From: an uncultured Prevotella sp.
Lineage (GTDB): Bacteria; Bacteroidota; Bacteroidia; Bacteroidales; Bacteroidaceae
Length of the DNA: 56,818 bases
Assembly: GCA_945869265.1 (NCBI GenBank)
Contig: CAMBOI010000019.1
Coordinates: forward strand, 1-56,818
Direction of reading: 5' to 3'
A model generated the notes under the pieces. That model saw only the letters and a program-made list of their open reading frames with translations, was not told where the DNA came from and searched no databases. Positions within the stretch are counted from its first letter, which is position 1. Every line of letters begins with the position of its first letter. Shown in pieces: positions 24,514 to 32,760 of the stretch. A program made the position numbers and the translations under genes.

Positions 24514-24603
24514 ATGCCAAACGGTAAAAAGAAGAAGGGCCACAAGATGGCTACGCACAAGCGTAAGAAAAGATTAAGAAAGAACAGACACAAGAGCAAG
24601 TAA
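24514..24603 (+). CDS. 29-residue highly basic protein (AURKAIP1/COX24-like)
   Basis: ATG at 24514, stop at 24601-24603, too short for most gene callers. The peptide MPNGKKKKGHKMATHKRKKR continues LRKNRHKSK. Seventeen of 29 residues are Lys, Arg or His. This matches the tiny Bacteroidota proteins annotated as AURKAIP1/COX24-domain, related in sequence pattern to the mitochondrial small-subunit protein mS38 and actinobacterial bS22. A ribosome-associated role is therefore likely but not shown. It follows hup and precedes the terminator at 24638. Confidence 0.8.
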   Translation: MPNGKKKKGHKMATHKRKKRLRKNRHKSK

Positions 24604-24637
24604 AACCTGCTCACTGCTGTTCGCAGAAAGAAATGAA

Positions 24638-24678
24638 GGGAGTGTGCCTCAAAATCCTATCGGGATTTTGGCACACCC
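24638..24678 (+). terminator. Terminator after hup and the basic microprotein gene
   Basis: GGGAGTGTGCCTCAAAATCC (24638-24657) pairs with 24663-24678 through CAAAATCC/GGATTTTG and GTGTGCC/GGCACAC, with a small bulge. TTTCTGTTTTG follows. Confidence 0.7.
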
Positions 24679-24718
24679 TTTCTGTTTTGAAAGTACCCCA
24701 ATTATCAATGTTAAAGGA

Positions 24719-26293
24719 ATGACAAGCGAACTAATCATCGACGTACAACCAAAAGAGATTTCGATTGCGTTGCTCGAAGACAAAAGTTTGGTGGAATACC
24801 AAACTGAGTCGCGCTCGGCATCTTTCTCGGTTGGCAACATCTATGTGGCAAAAGTGAAAAAGCTTATGCCCGGACTGAATGCGTGTTTCGTGGACGTCGG
24901 CTACGAACGCGATGCATTCCTGCACTACCTCGATTTGGGTACACAGTATTCCTCATACGAGAAATACCTCAAGCAAGTTCAGAGCGACAGAAAGAAGCTC
25001 TTCCCCATCACCAAGGCTACCCGACTGCCCGACCTTAAGAAGGACGGCAGCGTGCAGAACGTGCTGAAGGTGGGACAGGAGGTGTTGGTACAGGTGGTCA
25101 AGGAACCAATCTCAACCAAGGGACCGCGACTCACGTGCGACCTGAGCTTTGCAGGCAGGTATATGGTGCTCATGCCCTTCCAGGAGAAGGTTTCGGTGTC
25201 ATCGAAAATCAAGAAGGGCGAAGAGCGCACAAGACTGAAACAACTGGTACAGAGCATCAAGCCAAAGAACTTCGGCGTGATTGTGAGGACTTCGGCAGAA
25301 GGAAAGAGAGTGGCAGAACTTGACAGCGAGATGAAAATTCTGCTGAAGAGATGGGAGGATGCCATCACAACCGTACAGAAGACTACCGAGAGGCCAAAGA
25401 TTGCCTTCGAGGAGACATCACGTGCCGTTGCTCTTATCAGAGACCTGTTTAACACCACCTACGACGGCATACATGTCAATGACGAGACGGTATTCGGCCA
25501 GGTGAAGGACTACGTGGGACTTATCGCCCCCGATAAGGTTGGCATCGTGAAACTCTACAAGGGCACTGTCCCCATCTTCGACAATTTCAACGTGACGAAG
25601 CAGGTGAAGTCGGCCTTTGGCAAGACTGTCAACTACAAGCGTGGCGCCTATCTCATCATCGAGCACACAGAGGCAATGCACGTGGTGGATGTTAACAGCG
25701 GCAACCGCACTAAGGCGGAAAACGGACAGGAACAAAACGCACTGGAGGTAAACCTCGGTGCGGCAGACGAACTGGCCAGGCAACTCAGGCTCAGGGACAT
25801 GGGCGGAATTATTATTGTCGATTTCATAGACATGAACCTTGCGGAGGACAGGCAGATGCTCTATGAACGAATGTGCAAGAACATGCAGAAAGACCGTGCA
25901 CGCCACAACATCCTGCCACTGAGCAAATTCGGACTGATGCAAATCACCCGACAGAGAGTGCGCCCAGCTATGGACGTCAACGTAGAGGAAACATGCCCCA
26001 CATGCTTCGGCAAGGGCAAGATCAAATCGAGTATTCTCTTTACAGACCAACTTGAAAGCAAAATCGACCGTATGGTCAACAAGATTGGTATTAAGAAATT
26101 CAACCTCCACGTACACCCCTACGTGGCAGCCTATATTAACCAAGGCATAATCTCTATGAAGAGAAAATGGCAGATGAAATACGGTATGGGCATAAATGTC
26201 ATACCAAGCCAGAAATTGGCCTTCCTTCAGTATGAATTCTACGACAGGAAAGGCAACTTCATAGACATGCAGGAAGAGATAGAGACAAAATGA
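24719..26293 (+). CDS. rng: Ribonuclease G (RNase E/G family)
   Basis: 524 residues from ATG 24719, giving MTSELIIDVQ. The longer frame from 24644 reads through the terminator and is rejected. An S1-like domain (GNIYVAKVKKLMPGLNACFVDVG) precedes the DNase I-like catalytic core, with metal-binding D324 in HVVDVNSGN and D368 in IIIVDFIDM. The zinc-link CPTCFGKGK uses C426 and C429. It processes rRNA and degrades mRNA. The last codons overlap the start of the next gene (ATGA at 26290-26293). Confidence 0.94.
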   Translation: MTSELIIDVQPKEISIALLEDKSLVEYQTESRSASFSVGNIYVAKVKKLMPGLNACFVDVGYERDAFLHYLDLGTQYSSYEKYLKQVQSDRKKLFPITKATRLPDLKKDGSVQNVLKVGQEVLVQVVKEPISTKGPRLTCDLSFAGRYMVLMPFQEKVSVSSKIKKGEERTRLKQLVQSIKPKNFGVIVRTSAEGKRVAELDSEMKILLKRWEDAITTVQKTTERPKIAFEETSRAVALIRDLFNTTYDGIHVNDETVFGQVKDYVGLIAPDKVGIVKLYKGTVPIFDNFNVTKQVKSAFGKTVNYKRGAYLIIEHTEAMHVVDVNSGNRTKAENGQEQNALEVNLGAADELARQLRLRDMGGIIIVDFIDMNLAEDRQMLYERMCKNMQKDRARHNILPLSKFGLMQITRQRVRPAMDVNVEETCPTCFGKGKIKSSILFTDQLESKIDRMVNKIGIKKFNLHVHPYVAAYINQGIISMKRKWQMKYGMGINVIPSQKLAFLQYEFYDRKGNFIDMQEEIETK

Positions 26294-27426
26294 TGGCTAC
26301 ACTATTCTGGCTGTGTATGGCTATCGTTGTCTATACCTACGTCGGATACGGCATAGTGCTTTATCTGCTGGTTTTTGTCAAAAGGCTGGCAACAAAGGCG
26401 AAACCCCTGGCAGACATTACCGACGACCGTCTGCCAGAGGTTACGCTCATGGTGTGCGCATATAACGAGGAGGACATCATTGCCGAGAAGATGGACAACA
26501 CCCGCCGTCTCGACTATCCCAGCGACCGCCTTCACCTTGTGTGGGTGACCGATGGAAGCAACGACAACACCAATGTCCTGCTCTCCGCCTATCCAGAGGT
26601 AAAGGTGATTTATTCTCCCGAAAGGCGCGGAAAGGCTGCTGCTCTCAAGCATGGCATCAAGGAAATCGACACCGAGATTGTAATGATGACAGATGCCAAC
26701 ACCATGCTCAATCCCGAAGCAGTGAGGGAGGTGGCGCGACTTATGCAGGACCCCAAGGTGGGATGCGTGTCGGGCGAGAAGAAGGTGATGGCAAGGAGCA
26801 ACTCCGACGAGGCAGCACAAGGCGAGGGACTATATTGGAAATACGAGAGCACACTAAAGCGACTCGACTCTGAACTCTATTCTGCCATGGGAGCGGCAGG
26901 CGAACTGTGTGTCATACGCCGTCAACTCATGACCGACATCCCCGACGACACACTGCTCGACGACTTCATCATTTCTATGGAGATAGTGAAGAAAGGATAT
27001 AAGATTGCTTATACCTCTAACGCCTATGCCATGGAATATGGCTCTGCCGATTTGCACGAGGAGAGCAAACGCAAGAGGCGCATTGCTGCAGGAGGACTGC
27101 AGAGTTGCTGGCGTCTGCGCTCACTGATGAATCCGCTTCGTCATCCCGTAGTGGCATTCCAGTTTGTGTCCCACCGTGTTCTGAGATGGACAATCACCCC
27201 TGTATGCCTCTTTGCCCTCGTACCACTCAACACCCTTTTGGTGCTCTCGGGCGAAGACATTGTCTATACCATTATCTGGATTCTTCAGATACTATTCTAT
27301 GCATCGGCAGCAGCAGGAGTGCGCATCAGCAAATACTTCATATTCATGAATTTAAATGTATTCCGCGGTATGGCTTATCTGTTTAATAATTCCACAGGAA
27401 TGTGGGAAAAGGCGAAAAGAGCCTAA
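26290..27426 (+). CDS. GT2 family membrane glycosyltransferase
   Basis: 378 residues. A transmembrane helix at about 4-28 precedes the catalytic GT-A domain. Motifs are CAYNEED, TDGSNDNT, the DxD-like MTDANTM, LLDDF and a KRKRRIAAGG segment resembling the Q/RxxRW motif of processive synthases. Two or three transmembrane helices follow at about 300-365. The layout matches BcsA/HasA-like polymer synthases or lipid-linked transferases. The start overlaps the rng stop by 4 nt. Substrate unknown. Confidence 0.85.
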   Translation: MMATLFWLCMAIVVYTYVGYGIVLYLLVFVKRLATKAKPLADITDDRLPEVTLMVCAYNEEDIIAEKMDNTRRLDYPSDRLHLVWVTDGSNDNTNVLLSAYPEVKVIYSPERRGKAAALKHGIKEIDTEIVMMTDANTMLNPEAVREVARLMQDPKVGCVSGEKKVMARSNSDEAAQGEGLYWKYESTLKRLDSELYSAMGAAGELCVIRRQLMTDIPDDTLLDDFIISMEIVKKGYKIAYTSNAYAMEYGSADLHEESKRKRRIAAGGLQSCWRLRSLMNPLRHPVVAFQFVSHRVLRWTITPVCLFALVPLNTLLVLSGEDIVYTIIWILQILFYASAAAGVRISKYFIFMNLNVFRGMAYLFNNSTGMWEKAKRA

Positions 27427-27496
27427 AAAAAGGTTAAAAATAAGGATAATAAGTAAATTTCTTAATTATTAATTCTCAAATATTAATTATTCTTTG

Positions 27497-27504
27497 TATC
27501 TTTG
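27497..27504 (+). promoter_or_regulatory. -7 box (TATCTTTG) for the hybrid kinase gene
   Basis: Exact consensus, 33 nt before the start codon at 27537. No clear -33 element. An AGGAG-like GGAGAAG stretch at 27522-27528 could serve as a ribosome site, which is unusual for this lineage. Confidence 0.5.
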
Positions 27505-27536
27505 CACTCTAGAAACAAATAGGAGAAGTATGCATC

Positions 27537-28784
27537 ATGTATCAAGATGAAATCAAAACACTAAAAAGCAAGCTCAAGGAGGCTCAAGACCTATTGGCCA
27601 AAACCACCAACGAGCGCGACATAGCTTTGCAGCAGCTCAAGGAATACGAGGAAAAGATCAAGAAGGCCGAGAAAGCCAGCAAAATGAAGTCTTTGTTCCT
27701 TGCAAACATGAGCCACGAGATTCGTACGCCTCTCAATGCCATCGAAGGTTTCTCGAGGGTAATGGCTGAGACTGACTCTCCCGAGGAGCGCCTGAAGATG
27801 CTCGAAATCGTGGAGAGCAACAATAATCGTCTGCTCAGTCTGATCAACGAGATACTCGACTTGTCGAGAGTGGAGTCAGGAGAGATACAGATGAAGAAGG
27901 CTCCCGCCAACCTCACTGAGATGTGCGCCAACATAAAGCAGATATTCAAGTTCCGCTGTCCCGAGCAAATAAAGCTGGTGGCTGAGATACCTCAAAAAAC
28001 TGTTATTCTCAACACCGACATCAATCGCATTACACAGGTGTTCTGCAATCTCATCAGCAATGCTCTCAAGCACACTGTCAATGGTAGCATCACCTTTGGC
28101 TACCAAGTGTCAAAGGACGAAAAGTTCATCACGATGAAAGTGGCTGACACTGGGTCGGGAATCGACCCCAAGGACATCGACTCCATCTTCCAAACCTATG
28201 TTTCCAAGGATGCCGAACAACAAAACGGATATGGTCTCGGTCTGCCTCTCAGCAAGATTATCGTAGAGAAATTAGGGGGGCATATCTCCGTCAGCTCAGA
28301 GCTTGGCGTCGGTTCCACATTCACATTCACCTTCCCATTCGACGGATCGTACGCTGGCAACAACACCACCTCCAAGCCATGCTTCACCATCTCGCGCACC
28401 CTCAGGGCAAAACCAGATTTGGATATCAGCCAGATGAAGCTCATCTTGGTGGCAGAGGACGAGGAATGTAACTATGAACTCATACAGAGCGTGCTCAACA
28501 ATCGCTATCGCTTGCTCCGTGCTCGCAACGGCATTGAAGCAGTGACCCTCAACGAGGAAGAGCATCCCGACTTGATCTTGATGGACATACGTATGCCCGA
28601 GATGAACGGTCTCGACGCCACCCGCATCATCAAGGAAATTAATCCCTCCACACCCATTTTGGCACTTAGTGCCTACGCCTTTGAGGACAGTATCCAAGAG
28701 GCACGCGACGCTGGCTGCAACGAGTTTATCTCCAAGCCGTTCAAGGTGGAGCACCTTATCGACACTATTGAGAAATACATTTAA
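27537..28784 (+). CDS. Soluble hybrid histidine kinase/response regulator
   Basis: 415 residues with no signal or membrane segment. An N-terminal coiled coil (about 1-50) leads to the HisKA helix with phospho-acceptor H60 in MSHEIRTPLNAIE. The HATPase domain has NLISNALKH, DTGSGI and GYGLGLPLSK. A C-terminal receiver domain has phospho-acceptor D350 in LILMDIRMPEMNG and the conserved lysine in ISKPF. The input must come from the coiled coil or a partner protein, since no sensor domain is present. It precedes a membrane-anchored EEP protein by 11 nt, probably in the same transcript. Confidence 0.92.
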   Translation: MYQDEIKTLKSKLKEAQDLLAKTTNERDIALQQLKEYEEKIKKAEKASKMKSLFLANMSHEIRTPLNAIEGFSRVMAETDSPEERLKMLEIVESNNNRLLSLINEILDLSRVESGEIQMKKAPANLTEMCANIKQIFKFRCPEQIKLVAEIPQKTVILNTDINRITQVFCNLISNALKHTVNGSITFGYQVSKDEKFITMKVADTGSGIDPKDIDSIFQTYVSKDAEQQNGYGLGLPLSKIIVEKLGGHISVSSELGVGSTFTFTFPFDGSYAGNNTTSKPCFTISRTLRAKPDLDISQMKLILVAEDEECNYELIQSVLNNRYRLLRARNGIEAVTLNEEEHPDLILMDIRMPEMNGLDATRIIKEINPSTPILALSAYAFEDSIQEARDAGCNEFISKPFKVEHLIDTIEKYI

Positions 28785-28795
28785 CACAAATAGAT

Positions 28796-29854
28796 ATGGG
28801 AAAACTTGCAGTGAAAAGATATGTATCCCTGATGATGCTGATTCTCCAATTGGTGGTCAGCATCTTCACTATAGTGGGATTGTTTGGCGGCGACTCGTCA
28901 CCAGTGGGTAATATGGCTTCGGCGATGTGTGTGTATGTATTGCCAGTGTTTATCATCGTCAATATCCTGATGTTGGTTTATTGGCTGATTATGCGCCATT
29001 GGTTTATCGCCCCCATCCCCTTGATCACGATATTATGCTGCATTTCATATATCGGAACAATTTTCCAACCAGGCCTGTTCCAGTCTGACAATAACACGGG
29101 TTCAGGCATAAAGGTCGCCTCCTACAATGTCGCCCGCTTCGGCCGTGCCGCCACGGGCTTCATTGCCCAGGACGTGCTGGCAGAGATGAAGCGCGAAAAT
29201 GTGGATGTCTTCTGCATACAGGAATACACCAACGTCAGTGGCGACAAGAAGGTGAGCGACATCTATCGCGAATACTTCCCCTATGTTGTCATAGGACGTG
29301 AGGATATGGCAATCTTCAGCCGCTATCCCATTACTGGGTCGAAGACCATCCTGTTCGAGCAGACAAACAACAGTGCCATGTGGGCAAACATCAATGTCAA
29401 CGGCAAGTCGGTGCGCGTGTTCAACGTCCATCTTGAGACCACGGGATTCAGTCGCACCATGCATCAGGCAGCAAAACTGAGCAATCAGGGAATAAAGGTG
29501 GAGGACAACGCCCTCATCAATGCCATCTACGGCAACTACACCCTCGGTATGATTATCCGTGCCGGACAGGCCAACATGGTGGCGATGGAGATGCGCGATT
29601 CCAATCTGCCCTGCATCGTTACGGGCGACTTCAACGATGTCCCCTACTCCTATGTATATAACACGATGATGGGCGACAATATGGTTGACGGTTTCAAGGA
29701 GTGTGGCAAGGGATTCATGAGCACATATCGTGGCAAGAAACCAGTCCGCATCGACTATATCATGCACGACAAGTCGCTGGCAGGCACATCCTATTACACC
29801 AAGGATCTCACCTACTCCGACCACATACCAGTATTTATGACAATAGGAATATAA
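28796..29854 (+). CDS. Membrane-anchored endonuclease/exonuclease/phosphatase family protein
   Basis: 352 residues. Three N-terminal transmembrane helices (about 10-32, 41-62 and 68-90) anchor an EEP domain. The EEP catalytic motifs are SYNVARFG, IQEYTN (metal-binding glutamate), NVHLETTG, TGDFNDVP and YSDHIPV. The family includes nucleases and phospholipid or nucleotide phosphodiesterases, so the substrate is open. The domain would face the periplasm if three helices start inside. A terminator follows at once. Confidence 0.88.
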   Translation: MGKLAVKRYVSLMMLILQLVVSIFTIVGLFGGDSSPVGNMASAMCVYVLPVFIIVNILMLVYWLIMRHWFIAPIPLITILCCISYIGTIFQPGLFQSDNNTGSGIKVASYNVARFGRAATGFIAQDVLAEMKRENVDVFCIQEYTNVSGDKKVSDIYREYFPYVVIGREDMAIFSRYPITGSKTILFEQTNNSAMWANINVNGKSVRVFNVHLETTGFSRTMHQAAKLSNQGIKVEDNALINAIYGNYTLGMIIRAGQANMVAMEMRDSNLPCIVTGDFNDVPYSYVYNTMMGDNMVDGFKECGKGFMSTYRGKKPVRIDYIMHDKSLAGTSYYTKDLTYSDHIPVFMTIGI

Positions 29855-29863
29855 AATAATAAT

Positions 29864-29899
29864 AAATCCGCCTGCAAATCATTGTTTGCAGGCGGATTT
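29864..29899 (+). terminator. Strong terminator after the EEP gene
   Basis: A perfect 15-bp stem (29864-29878 with 29885-29899) and a 6-nt loop, followed by ATCTTATTTTC. Confidence 0.9.
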
Positions 29900-29965
29900 A
29901 TCTTATTTTCTTAACATCCACATATTCACAATTTATTATAACTATTCTCACAAGCATCAATCATC

Positions 29966-29986
29966 TTAGTAAGCATCCAATCCCTA
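29966..29986 (+). repeat. IS66 terminal inverted repeat, left
   Basis: Complements 33383-33403 at 20 of 21 positions. It lies 81 nt outside the tnpC stop codon. Confidence 0.8.
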
Positions 29987-30002
29987 TGGCAATACACCAT
30001 AG

Positions 30003-30020
30003 CCCCAGTGTTTACTGGGG
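30003..30020. other. Hairpin CCCCAGT-GTTT-ACTGGGG in the IS66 left end
   Basis: A perfect 7-bp stem and 4-nt loop between the left repeat and the tnpC stop. It could be a terminator-like stem guarding the element end. No T-run follows. Confidence 0.5.
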
Positions 30021-30066
30021 TTTCAGGGATATAAGGATTTTCTGTCTGATTGTATTTTTAATTTAA

Positions 30067-30290
30067 TTAACACAAAAGCTCTTGGACAATGAGTTCGTAG
30101 TCCGTCCTTCCGCTTGTCGTCATGCCGAAGAAGCCCTTGAAAAAATCAAGCGCGGTCTTCTTCATCAACTTGCATGTCTCAACGAAAGTAAGATATATGG
30201 CAGCTACTCTGGCTCCTGCCTCACTACTAAATCCGCCGAAGTTCTTCCTGAGATTTGTGAACGGCCGGACTACCCTCTTGCAACAGTTGT
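30067..30290 (-). pseudogene. IS66 transposase TnpC, C-terminal fragment
   Basis: On the minus strand the frame reads VRPFTNLRKNFGGF, then EAGARVAAIYLTFVETCK, then DFFKGFFGMTTSGRTDYE, to a TAA at 30067-30069. RPFTnxRKN followed by AAIYxxVETCK is the conserved end of IS66 TnpC. Only about 75 codons remain of an expected 500 or so. The frame has no start and ends near the presumed left edge of the IS91-like insertion (CTTG at 30277-30280). Confidence 0.65.
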
Positions 30291-30299
30291 TGTACTAAT

Positions 30300-30317
30300 T
30301 TTTCACTGCGGTGAAAA
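30300..30317. other. Hairpin near the left end of the IS91-like element
   Basis: TTTTCAC-TGCG-GTGAAAA is a perfect 7-bp stem with a 4-nt loop, 20 nt inside the proposed left junction. It is a candidate for one HUH-transposon end structure. Confidence 0.45.
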
Positions 30318-30384
30318 AAGCTAAAGTCCTGCGGCTTATAGCCTTCCACTACAATATTTTCTTATCTTTAACGTTTCTTTAAAA

Positions 30385-30443
30385 GGTGGAGGAAGATGAC
30401 GGGACAAATCCCATTAACAACCCCGTCATTAATCCCCTCCACC
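30385..30443 (+). promoter_or_regulatory. Compound stem-loop directly upstream of the tyrosine recombinase
   Basis: The outer stem GGTGGAGG (30385-30392) pairs with CCTCCACC (30436-30443), and the inner stem TGACGGG (30397-30403) pairs with CCCGTCA (30422-30428). Both are perfect. It ends 10 nt before the recombinase ATG at 30454. It may hide the ribosome landing site, or serve as the recombinase's crossover site with two inverted 7-bp half-sites around an 18-nt spacer. Confidence 0.55.
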
Positions 30444-30453
30444 CCAAAACACC

Positions 30454-31350
30454 ATGGCCAATAATACATTGGACAAGGCTATTGCAGCCATTCCCAATTT
30501 TGGGAAACGTATCAAACTGTTTACTGAAAAACTGCGCATCGCACAGTATGCAGACAACAGTATTTATGATTATCGCCTGAAGATTGCTCAGGCAGTGTTG
30601 TTTTTCAATAAGTTGCCGGAGGAGTTCACCCAGGCAGACATCGACTACTACCTGTCCACACTCCTTACCAAGAACCGTTGCAGCATCTCGTTCTTCAAGC
30701 ACACTGTGTTCGGATTGCAGGCCTACTACAAGGTGATGGGGCTTAAGCAACCTAACGGTCTCGTGCTTCCAAAAGTGCGCAAGCCGAAGAGACTCCCACG
30801 GGTGCTCTCCCAAGAGCAGATTGCCCGTCTTCTCCGCAACTGTACCCTGTACGACAAAACCCTGCTTGCCATCATCTACGACTGCGCCCTCAGGGTCAGT
30901 GAGGCATGCCGCCTCAGATGGGACGACATCTGCTTTGACCGCAGGAAGCTGTTCGTCTTCCAGGGCAAGGGGCGCAAGGACCGCTACGTGCCCGTCTCCG
31001 ACCAGATGCTCGTGGTACTCAAGGCATATCGCAAGAAGTATCCGAGCGACGACTATGTCTTCAAGAGTCATAGCGGCAAGACAGAGCCACAGCGCATCAC
31101 TCCAGGCTATGTGCGGATCATTCTCAAGAACGCACTTGCAAGGGTCGCACTCGACCATTCCATCACCATCCACGACCTGAGGCACAGTGCGGCCACGCAT
31201 CTCCTGGAAAACGGAGAGAACATAGTGCATGTACAGAAGCGGCTCGGACATGCGAGACTCACGACTACGATGGTTTATCTTCATGTTGCTGACATTGAAC
31301 CTGTTAGACATGTGCGGTTGATTGACGTCCTCTTCCCGCCCAAGCAATGA
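30454..31350 (+). CDS. Tyrosine-type site-specific recombinase/integrase
   Basis: 298 residues. A SAM-like N-terminal core-binding domain (about 1-105) precedes the catalytic domain. The catalytic set is complete: R147 (ALRVSEACRLRW), K172 (GKGRKDR), H240 and R243 (HDLRHSAATHLL), H266 (LGHARL) and nucleophile Y275 (TTMVYLH). The length and compact form resemble XerC/D and integron integrases. Its stop overlaps the start of the HUH transposase gene (ATGA, 31347-31350), so the two are translated as a coupled pair. The recombinase may resolve cointegrates or multimers formed by rolling-circle transposition. That is inference. Confidence 0.92.
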   Translation: MANNTLDKAIAAIPNFGKRIKLFTEKLRIAQYADNSIYDYRLKIAQAVLFFNKLPEEFTQADIDYYLSTLLTKNRCSISFFKHTVFGLQAYYKVMGLKQPNGLVLPKVRKPKRLPRVLSQEQIARLLRNCTLYDKTLLAIIYDCALRVSEACRLRWDDICFDRRKLFVFQGKGRKDRYVPVSDQMLVVLKAYRKKYPSDDYVFKSHSGKTEPQRITPGYVRIILKNALARVALDHSITIHDLRHSAATHLLENGENIVHVQKRLGHARLTTTMVYLHVADIEPVRHVRLIDVLFPPKQ

Positions 31351-32495
31351 GGACACGCTTCGACATCGGTCAGATTATACGTGACCATGGAGAGAAGTTT
31401 CTTAGTACCCATAATGTAGTTACGCCTGTAAGGAAAGCGTTTGGCCATATGGCGATGTGCCGAACCAGCGCCCTTGGAGGTCATGTGGAGGTATGCCCGG
31501 AATGCGGAGAGATAAAGGTCAGCTACAACAGCTGTCGTAACCGCCATTGCCCGAAGTGCCAGAACAAGGAACGCGAGCAGTGGATTTCTTTCCGCAGGGA
31601 GGAGATTATACCTACTAAGTACTTCCATGTGGTATTCACGGTGCCGGATTGCCTGCATCCCATTGCCATGTCCCATCAGACAGCCTTCTACGATTGCATG
31701 TTCAAGGCCGCATGGGGCACCATCTCCGCCTTTGCAGGCGATAAGGGACTGCGTACAGGCATGACAGCCATTCTTCATACGTGGGGTTCCAATCTGTTCT
31801 ACCATCCGCACATTCACTGCATTGTGCCGGGTGGAGGGATAGACAAACTCGGTGTGTGGCACCATCTCAACGGTTGCGAAAAGAGTGACTTCCTTTTTCC
31901 TGTGCATGGCATGAGCGACAAATTCTATGGCAGGTTCATGAACCTGCTAACACGGAGGCTAAAGGAAGAAAACTACATTATTGCCGATTACATACGCTAT
32001 CAGTGTAAGAATAAGCACTGGGTCGTTTATTCCCGTCCTCCCGCAAAGGGAGTGAATCAGGTGTTGGAGTATATTGCCAGATATGCATATCGTGTGGCGA
32101 TAACCAATTCCAGGATTCTTGACGTGACAGACTCAAATGTCTCATACGACTACAAGGACTACAGGAAGGGCGGAAAGCACGGGGTGATGACAATGGAGAT
32201 TGACAAGTTCCTCTCCCTGCTATCCCTGCATGTGCTACCCGACAGATTTGTGAGAATCCGCCATTACGGTGTTCTATCTCCATGTAACAGGGAGGCTCTG
32301 CGCAACGTACAGCAGCAGCTCGACGTGCCGCCTGTGCCGAAAGTAAGGACAAAGAAGTCATATCTTGAGATCTGTCAGGAGAAAGGTTGGGAGATTGGAG
32401 TCTGCAAGGAATGCCATTGCCAGCGTATCATCATAAGGATTATAAATCCAGCCCCGAGAGCCCCACCATTCCTTCTCATGCGTATGGGTAACTAA
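31347..32495 (+). CDS. IS91 family HUH transposase
   Basis: 382 residues. The N-terminal zinc-binding domain has CPECGEIKVSYNSCRNRHCPKCQ-type spacing (C50, C53, C63, C68 and C71). The HUH motif is HPHIHCIVPGGG with H155 and H157, and catalytic tyrosines lie in EYIARYAYR near residue 240. These define IS91-type rolling-circle transposases that nick one strand and move without target duplication. The full length and intact motifs suggest a functional protein. It overlaps the upstream recombinase gene by 4 nt. Confidence 0.92.
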   Translation: MRTRFDIGQIIRDHGEKFLSTHNVVTPVRKAFGHMAMCRTSALGGHVEVCPECGEIKVSYNSCRNRHCPKCQNKEREQWISFRREEIIPTKYFHVVFTVPDCLHPIAMSHQTAFYDCMFKAAWGTISAFAGDKGLRTGMTAILHTWGSNLFYHPHIHCIVPGGGIDKLGVWHHLNGCEKSDFLFPVHGMSDKFYGRFMNLLTRRLKEENYIIADYIRYQCKNKHWVVYSRPPAKGVNQVLEYIARYAYRVAITNSRILDVTDSNVSYDYKDYRKGGKHGVMTMEIDKFLSLLSLHVLPDRFVRIRHYGVLSPCNREALRNVQQQLDVPPVPKVRTKKSYLEICQEKGWEIGVCKECHCQRIIIRIINPAPRAPPFLLMRMGN

Positions 32496-32501
32496 GCGGT
32501 A

Positions 32502-32528
32502 GTCCGCGAAGTGCTTTTCTTCGTGGAC
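32502..32528. other. Hairpin just after the IS91-type transposase gene
   Basis: GTCCGCGAAG (32502-32511) pairs with CTTCGTGGAC (32519-32528) with one G-T wobble around a 7-nt loop. It is 7 nt past the transposase stop. It could be the terminator or the origin/terminus end of the element. Confidence 0.5.
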
Positions 32529-32760
32529 AGCCTCTTTGTGCCCTAACGCGTCATAAAACACTGTATATTGTATCATTTGTGGCATGATTTGAGATTGCGA
32601 CATCTATGTTTGTATATATTCTAAGAGGTACAAGTCCGTTTTTCTCATCCGCAAGTTGCCACTTTCCTTTTGGAAACCACACAAAAACCGACATCTTTCC
32701 CCATAATAATCAGATTACATTTGCGGCGGACGTGCAACGGTCGGCGCTTCATATCGCCTT

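Larger units (their letters stand above)
30281..32760 (+). mobile_element. IS91-like element with a tyrosine recombinase gene (approximate limits)
   Basis: A Y-recombinase gene and an IS91-type HUH transposase gene overlap by 4 nt and share a direction. IS91-family elements insert next to CTTG/GTTC-type tetranucleotides. CTTG at 30277-30280, where the tnpC homology fades, is a plausible left junction. Hairpins lie near both ends (30300-30317; 32502-32528; 32754-32768), as expected for HUH origin/terminus sites. The right limit is uncertain within 32500-32770. Some IS91-group elements are known to carry an extra tyrosine recombinase gene. Confidence 0.55.

Noticed and set aside
24644..24718. 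Extended start of RNase G at 24644
   Set aside because: The extension translates the terminator hairpin of the upstream operon.
30082..30324. Plus-strand 80-codon frame with a TTG start
   Set aside because: Shadow of the minus-strand IS66 tnpC fragment, which shows RPFTnxRKN and VETCK.
30379..31356. 325-codon minus-strand frame opposite the tyrosine recombinase
   Set aside because: No motifs; the plus strand holds the complete R-K-H-R-H-Y catalytic set.
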